Positions 57,897 to 64,000 of a stretch of 64,000 nt of DNA are shown here, piece by piece. Position 1 is the first letter of the stretch, and each line of letters starts with the position of its first letter. The DNA comes from Allomyces arbusculus. Its lineage: Eukaryota; Blastocladiomycota; Blastocladiomycetes; Blastocladiales; Blastocladiaceae. The position numbers and the translations under genes were made by a program. The notes under the pieces were generated by a model. It worked only from the letters and a program-made list of their open reading frames with translations, was not told where the DNA came from and made no database searches. The DNA is taken from assembly GCA_027604705.1 (NCBI GenBank), contig JADHYV010000006.1, positions 62,001-126,000 of the forward strand, in the 5' to 3' direction.

Positions 57897-58566
57897 CCGG
57901 CGACGAGTGCGATAACGTGGAGACAAGGACGAGAGAGGTCACAGACGTTCATTGTGGGGGGTGGAGGGTCATTTTGGATACGAAGAAGACCAACAAAAAG
58001 AATATCAAAAGCGTGCGGATTCAACTCGACTCAACTCGATGACAAAAACGGCAGGGCACCCAGAACAGCACGGCCCCACGACCCAAAACTCGACACGAAG
58101 CAAAAAAGGAATGGAGAGCAAAATGGGAGAGAACCAAGACCAGCAAGGTACAGGACAAGTGGAACGGTGGCAAAAGGCAGGACAGGAAGTACAAGGAGCA
58201 GAGGCAGCACTCGGACATGCGGGTATGGTACAGGGTCCTCCCTCGATGGGCCGAAGGAAGAGGAAATGGGAGGAGGCGAAGGTGGAGCCAAAAGAATTTG
58301 GAGTCGCAGCTTGTTGGCACTCAATACGCTCGAGACGCGGCGGGAATCCGATCCGGCGATGCGGTGCCCATCACCGCGATCGTAGAGCACGCCTCGCATC
58401 GCCGCCCGGGTTCGTGGGGGCCGGTTCGGATGGAGCGTCACAAAAGTGACGGCATGCGGCGCGCCGCGGCCCCGTCCACGACCGGCCACGCACTCGCGAT
58501 CAAACGCAAACACCGCGACCACTACGCGCGCACGCGCATGACGACGGCCACGTCACCGGCTAGCGC
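57897..58566. other. Convergent intergenic region, purine-rich
   Basis: 670 bp between the ERI1-type and PKA stop codons. The plus strand is unusually A/G-rich at ~58080-58280. No gene is supported. Confidence 0.4.
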
Positions 58567-60774
58567 TCAGAAATCCGGAAACAAGTGCCCGTAATGATCC
58601 GGCGCCGTCCAGCAGGGCGCAAGCGCGTTTGGGTCCGGTTCCGGGTACTTTTCAAAGTTATTGGTATCGCCCGGCCCGTGCACGCGGGGGACCATGGGCG
58701 GCGTGACACGACGGGCCACCAGCTCGTCCCAATCGATATTGGCAAACCACCGGTGGTTCTTGATATCCGAGGCGCCGCCCTTGAGTGCGCCGAGCCGCTT
58801 AGTCCAGTCGTGTGCAAGCAAATTGCGAATCAAATCGCGCGCGGCCGCATCGACAAAGGCCGGAAATTGTAACCGGCCGGCGAGGATTTTCTCGTAGATG
58901 CCGTACGGCGAGTCGTCGTAGAAGGGCGGGTACCCGCAGAGAAGTTCGAAGATGAGGATCTGGCCGTCCAAGAATGTCAGTCGTGGTTGCGCGAGCAAGG
59001 GCGCGCGAGTCGAGGAAGCGAGCGTACACCGAGCGACCACCAGTCGACGGCCTTGCCGTGGCCCGTGCCCTTGATAATTTCCGGGGCTAGGTACTCGGGC
59101 GTGCCGCAGAGCGTCCAGGTGCGGTCCGGCACGACCTTGGCGAACCCGAAATCGGTGATTTTGATGTGGCCCTGCGCGTCGATCAAGAGGTTCTGTTCGA
59201 CCCAACTCCCGTCAGCCGTGATCTCCACGCTCACTACCAACCCGCTTCCTCCCTAAACAACGCACCTCGGGCTTCAAATCACGGTAGGTGATTTCGCGCG
59301 CGTGCAAGTGCTCAATCGCGGTCACAATCTCGGCCGCATAAAACCGCGCCGCATTCGGGTGCAGCCGGCCGACCCGGCGCAGGTAGGTAAACAGCTCCCC
59401 ACCCGACACGTACTCGAGCAGCATGTACAAGTTGCGCGCGTCGTGGAACGTGGCGACCATGTTCACCAAAAACGGGTGGTGGACGCGGGCGAGGATCGCA
59501 CGCTCCGAGTTGATATGCGCAACCTGCTTGAGCCGCACGACGTCCGTCTTGGCCAGCACTTTCATCGCATAGTACTGATTCGATGCCGACCGGTGCCGCG
59601 CCAGGTGGACGCGGCCAAACGTGCCGGTGCCGAGCGTCTCGAGCAGCTGGAAATCCCCGAGGTGCAGGCGCCGCTGTGCCGGTGCCGGTGCGGCAGAGAG
59701 CTTGGCGAGTGCCGCGGGGACAATGCGCGCAGTCGAGGCCAGGTCGGACGACGCGTCCGAGGCGGTACTGAGCGCGCGCGTCGGCTTGGGCAGCGAGGAC
59801 GACGAGGATGTGGTCGGCGGCGTCCACAGGAGCGGGTGCGCGTGCTCGACAGCAGGTGGGGTCGGAATCGACGCGGCGGCCAGCTTGGGTGCGGTGGGCA
59901 CCTCATGCGCGAGAGCGAGGGCCGGTATCGCGTCGTTTTTTGCGGTCGCAGCACCGCCGTGCGTCGGGGCGTGCGGCGGGGCGGCAGCGATCACGGGCGA
60001 CTGCGGCGGCGAGGCCATCAAGTAACTCGTCGTCACACTCGTACTGTAAGTAGTCTTGCTGGCCGGCGCGGCGGGCTCCTGCTGCTGCTTGGGCGAGTCG
60101 ACCACGGCGTACGACGCAGCGGGGGTCGGGAGCGCATGGGCCGGCAGCGTGACGTGATCGTGCGTCGTGCTCGTCGTCGTCGACTTAGAAGCCACAGCCG
60201 TTGTTGCGGTGGTCACGGCCTCTGCGGGAGATGGTGGGATCGGCGCCCATGCGGTTGCATGCGGCATGCCCGCGCGCGCGTCGTCGGTGGCCGGTGCGTG
60301 CACCACTGGCGTTTGCGCGGGGGTGGCCGCGTTCGTGGCGGCGGCGCGGGGCGCCATCGTCGTCGAGGGAGGAGTCGGCCCGGAGGTCGAAGCGGTGGTG
60401 GTGCTGCTGCTGGTCCCTTGCATCGCAGGCGCCGGCCGAGCAACACTGGCAGTGGTCCCAGATTGCGTCGCGCCACTGGCCTTCTGGCTGCCGCTGCTGC
60501 CGTTACTGCTGCTTCCGCTGCTCCTGCTGCCGCCGTTCGGGCTCGTGCGCTTGCTGGCGCGGCGCGTCGGGCGCGCGCCGTGCGGGCGCTTGGCAGGCGG
60601 GCGCGGCGAGGGCGGGACCGGCTGGCGCGAGACGGCTGCGGGCGAGGGCGAAGGTGACGGGGAGGATGCCGCGTGGAGCAAGGTGCGGTGCAGCGCCAGC
60701 GTGGGCGTGCGCGGTGGTTTTGCGGCAGCAGCGGCGGCGAGCGGCGGTGCGGCGGCAGAGGGCGCGGCGAGCAT
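58567..60774 (-). CDS. cAMP-dependent protein kinase catalytic subunit (PKA/Tpk)
   Basis: Three exons (59266..60774, 59028..59192, 58567..58959) give 688 residues. The first ~370 residues are low-complexity (Ser, Thr, Ala, Pro). The AGC kinase domain follows: [28 protein letters not shown] joined across a 73-nt intron to [19 protein letters not shown], then [16 protein letters not shown] with the PDK1-site threonine, and [19 protein letters not shown]. The C-terminal tail ends HLFPDF, a form of the hydrophobic FxxF motif of PKA. It phosphorylates targets when cAMP releases the regulatory subunit. The long N-terminal extension is typical of fungal Tpk but larger than most. The ATG at 60774 was used; the upstream frame starts with GTG. 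Confidence 0.94.
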
Positions 60775-61148
60775 GGTCGGGCGGATTGCGGCAGGCCACG
60801 GGGAGAGGACGGGGACGGCGAGGGCGGGGGCGGGAGCGAGGAAGCGATGCGCGCGAGCAGCGAACGAGCACAGGAGAGCGCAGGCCAGCGCGCGCACTTC
60901 ATCTTGTGGGCGGGCTTCGCGGGTTTTGCATGGACAGACGGCGTGACTTGCGCGTGCGTGCGGTCAAGCGCGGCAAGGCGGGCCGCGTCGCACAAGGCCG
61001 CGGGAACAGGGAACAGAGACGCAGTGCGGCTGACGCATCGACACATTCCATGATGCTGCATTGCCATTATCTACAACTGCGGGGACCCGCCCGCCGTGAT
61101 TCTTCTCTGATCGCGCGCGCCGGCGCGCCGGCACCCGTCTGTCCTGGC
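60775..61148. promoter_or_regulatory. Upstream region of the PKA gene
   Basis: 374 bp between the PKA start and the stop of the antiporter gene on the same strand. No clear element was seen. Confidence 0.4.
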
Positions 61149-64000
61149 TTACTCGCCCGTGGCATCGCGCGCCGCCTGCGCCCCGCCTCCATGCTCCTCC
61201 ACCACCCCACCACCGTGCAGCAGCGGCGCTTCAACCTCGGCACCGGCCACGCGCACTCCCTCCAACTCAGCGGCACCCGCCTGCACGACCACCAGCACCC
61301 CACCTGCATTTTCCACGCCCACCAACCGCGCCCCGACCTCCCCCAGCGCCGCGCGATCCGGATCCACGCCCGCATCCACCTCCCCCGGCGCGGTCACTGC
61401 CCCGCGGAAGATGCCCGACAGCGCGAGCAGCGACCGGCGCGTGACGCCCGACGAAACCGCGGGTGCAATCTCCTCGTTGTCGTTGGCGGCCGCGGCCATG
61501 GCAACGATCGCGTGCCGCCGGCCCACGACCACAATGTCGTCCGCGCCCGAGGATTTGGTGTGGGAGGCGGCGTGGTCCGCGACGGCGCGCGCCGGGTCGG
61601 TACTGTGCAGATCGACCACGTGCACATGCGGTACGGCGGCGACGAGAGCGTCGAGCGCGGCCTCGTCCGGCGAAGCCACGGGTGACGCCGACGCGGTCGT
61701 CCCGCGCGTCAGGGACCTGACGAGCGGGCGCGCCGGGCTCAAGATCCCACCACTGCTGTCGCCCGAAATCGTCCAGGTCAGCGGCAACTTGCCTGCGGGA
61801 CTCGGCTGTGGCGACTCGCCGTTCTCGTCGGACTCGGGCACGAGCGCCGCGAGGGAGTCGTTCGGCCCGGACCCCAACCCAGGGGCCGCCGCTTGCGTGC
61901 CCGACTTTTTCCGCGCGCGGACGGCCGTGACGACGCCCGCGACCAGCGACTTGGATCCGCGCCTTGCGTCCTTGACCGCCGGCGCATCCGGGGCCGTGCC
62001 GAACCGCACGCGCACGACCGTGACGCGCGCGAACCGGCCGGACTTGGCCATGTGCGCGACGAGCGCCGCGGCCGCGCGGTCGTCGGCACCGCCCAGGAAA
62101 TAGAACACGAGCTGCGCCGGCGCGGGCACCGGCACCATCGATACGATCGCGACCTCTTCCTCGCGCTCCACCGCCGCGTTGCGCCGGTCGACAACGACCG
62201 CAACCGCGGCCCCGTGCACGTGGACACACGTCTCGACGGCGACTTGCGCGGTCCCGACATTCCGCGGCTCGTGCGCGACAAGCACGGCCAACGGCGATCT
62301 GAGCGCTGCCGTGGCCGCGGCAATCACTTTCCCCCAGTCGGCGCGCGGCGCGATTTCGAGAGCGGTCCCGGCAACGGGCACGCGGGACAGGGTGCCGAAC
62401 GTGCGGAAGACATTCACGACCGCGTCTTTCGCGAGCGCGTGCGCGCGGTCCTTGGCGCGCATGACTGCTGACGTGCGGTCCGTGAGCTCGGTCAAGCGCA
62501 GCGCGTGCGTCGGGTGCGCGAGCGCCTGCGTAACGGCCATGACGGAGGGTACGTGGTCCATTGCATCGAGCGCGACAACGACCAGCTGGGAATCGTCACC
62601 GTGGTGTGTACCAGCAGCAAGGGCACGGTCGCGCGCAGCCAGTTCGTCATGGCCGAGTTTCATCCAGGTGACGACGGGCGTCGTGATCAGGGTGGTGAGG
62701 ATGGCCATGAGCACGCAGATCGCGTGGATGCGCGGTGAAATCACGCCGGCGTCGAGGCCGACATTGAGCACGATCAGCTCCACGAGCCCTTTGGTGTTCA
62801 TGAGGATCCCGACGCCGATCGAGTCGCGCCAGCTCAAGCCCGTGAACCGTGACGCCATGGTGCACCCGACGATCTTGCCGGTGCACGCAGTGACGAGGAC
62901 GAGGACCAAGAGGCCCCAGGTGGTGGCGGTGTCGAGCAGCCCAAGCCGCGTCTTGAGCCCCGACAGAGCAAAGTAGAGCGGGAGCAGCACGATCGTGACG
63001 AGGTCTTCAACTTTTTCGGTTAGCGCAATAGCGAATCCGGACTCGTGCGGGATGATCACGCCGACGAGAAAAGCGCCAAAAATGGCGTGCACGCCAATGA
63101 CTTCGGTGAACATAGCCGCCGCGAAGATCAGGATGAAGGTGACGAAGACGAGAAACTCGTTGAGTGTTGAGGAGGTCGCAGACCGCTGGATCAGACGGAC
63201 CAGGACGGGGCGGACCGCGAAAATCATGAAAGCAGCAAACGCAAGCACGACGAGGAACGTATACAGCGCCGTGAGCGCGTCGCTTGCGTTGACTAGACGC
63301 GTCGTCGGCGTGAGCGTGAGAGAAACGCACTAAAGCCTGTCCACCTCGGCAGATCGAGGGAAACGTACTGATAGCAATCACCAGCGCCAACATCGACCAA
63401 GCGACCACATCGTCCACGGCCGCCGCCGAAATTGTCGTCATCCCGACGCGCGTCGTGAGCAGATTGGTCTCGGTCAAGATGCGGGCAAGAACCGGGAACG
63501 CTGTGATTGACATGGCGACGCCGAGGAACAGGAAAAACGACGAAAAGGGCACTTTGGTGTCCTCGGGCATCAGCGAGTCGTAGAGGGCAAACGACACGGC
63601 GATGCCCTGCAGGAAGGTGGGTCAAGCCAAGGGGTCAGTTGCACGCGATGTGCCAAGTGATGGGCGGTGCTGTTTTTGGAGATGAGTGAGAACACGTACG
63701 GCGCCGAACGGGACGGCAATGCCGGCCACGGAAATGGCCTAGAGATGGAACAGAATGCGTCCAGAAAAGTGAGACACAGGTCCGGAAGAGTGAATCAAGC
63801 GTCCTCAATCGCCATGTCGCGGAAAAACGTACCACCGACTTGCGCAGATTCGTCGCGACCATGCGCGGGTCGAGCTCGAGCCCGACAATGAACAGGTACA
63901 GAATGAGCCCAAAGTTGGCGATCAGGCCAAACATCCCGAGGCTACACCACCACCACATCGTACCCGCAACCGCTACCGTCAGTTACCTACGCAACCCCCC
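61149..64000 (-). CDS. Kha1-type K+/H+ antiporter (CPA2), 5' part missing at right edge
   Basis: Four exons are visible (63833..63941, 63700..63738, 63369..63606, 61149..63292) and the gene continues past 64000. Introns are short and in phase. CPA2 membrane stretches are LGMFGLIANFGLILYLFIVG, AISVAGIAVPFGA, FLFLGVAMSITAFPVLARIL, AAAVDDVVAW with the paired aspartates of electrogenic CPA exchangers, and NTKGLVELIVLNVG. About 440 C-terminal residues form a soluble domain like the UspA-related tail of Kha1/CHX proteins. Yeast Kha1 resides in the Golgi and moves K+ against H+ for pH and ion balance. The tail here includes Gly- and Ala-rich linkers. Confidence 0.92.

Noticed and set aside
1-64000. 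Transposons or virus-like elements
   Set aside because: No transposase, reverse transcriptase, integrase, capsid or terminal-repeat pattern was recognised anywhere in the window.

Overview
The window reads as nuclear DNA of a GC-rich fungus. Coding regions are dense. Introns are mostly 56-107 nt, often start GTACG or GTGCG, and commonly carry a CTGAC- or CTAAC-like branch site before the AG. The protein families point the same way: a delta-14 sterol reductase (ERG24), a Mim1-type mitochondrial outer-membrane protein, BCS1, a Pho87/90/91-type SLC13 transporter, a Kha1-type K+/H+ antiporter and a Hal4/Sat4-type kinase. A Y14 gene and a possible FBF1-like coiled-coil protein suggest an early-diverging, perhaps zoosporic lineage such as Blastocladiomycota; that placement is inference. 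No transposon, virus-like element or CRISPR array was recognised.

Layout. 1-9.1 kb: Hal4-like kinase (cut by the left edge), PEX7, a large atypical kinase, a small membrane ORF, Y14 and Mim1. 9.1-11.05 kb is gene-poor and holds tRNA-Pro(TGG) and a decayed copy of a terminal exon. 11-16.6 kb: a cysteine-rich membrane protein, an unresolved gene, then a Bim1/X325-like secreted copper protein followed by a Ctr copper transporter on the same strand. 17.3-29.1 kb: condensin CAP-D2, a thiamine-pyrophosphate carrier, a PFK-2/FBPase-2 whose phosphatase has lost its nucleophilic histidine, and an Air/ZCCHC7-like zinc-knuckle protein. 29.8-34.5 kb: a coiled-coil protein and BCS1. 35.6-41.6 kb: two tandem SLC13 phosphate-transporter paralogs with a U6 snRNA gene between them and a 293-bp stretch of perfect identity crossing an intron. 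41.9-54.9 kb: dienelactone hydrolase, hypothetical genes, ERG24, a small membrane protein, an AAA ATPase and an LRR-like fragment. 55.3-64 kb: ICT1-type rescue factor, ERI1-type exonuclease, PKA catalytic subunit and a Kha1-type antiporter cut by the right edge.

Most genes are independent housekeeping genes. The clearest functional grouping is the Bim1-like/Ctr pair, a candidate copper-acquisition locus. The tandem SLC13 pair is the clearest evolutionary story. Exon models were read by eye from splice signals and reading frame. Models whose phases close exactly and match the family are given high confidence; unresolved ones are marked. Because of the high GC content, long antisense open frames occur almost everywhere and were not counted as genes.
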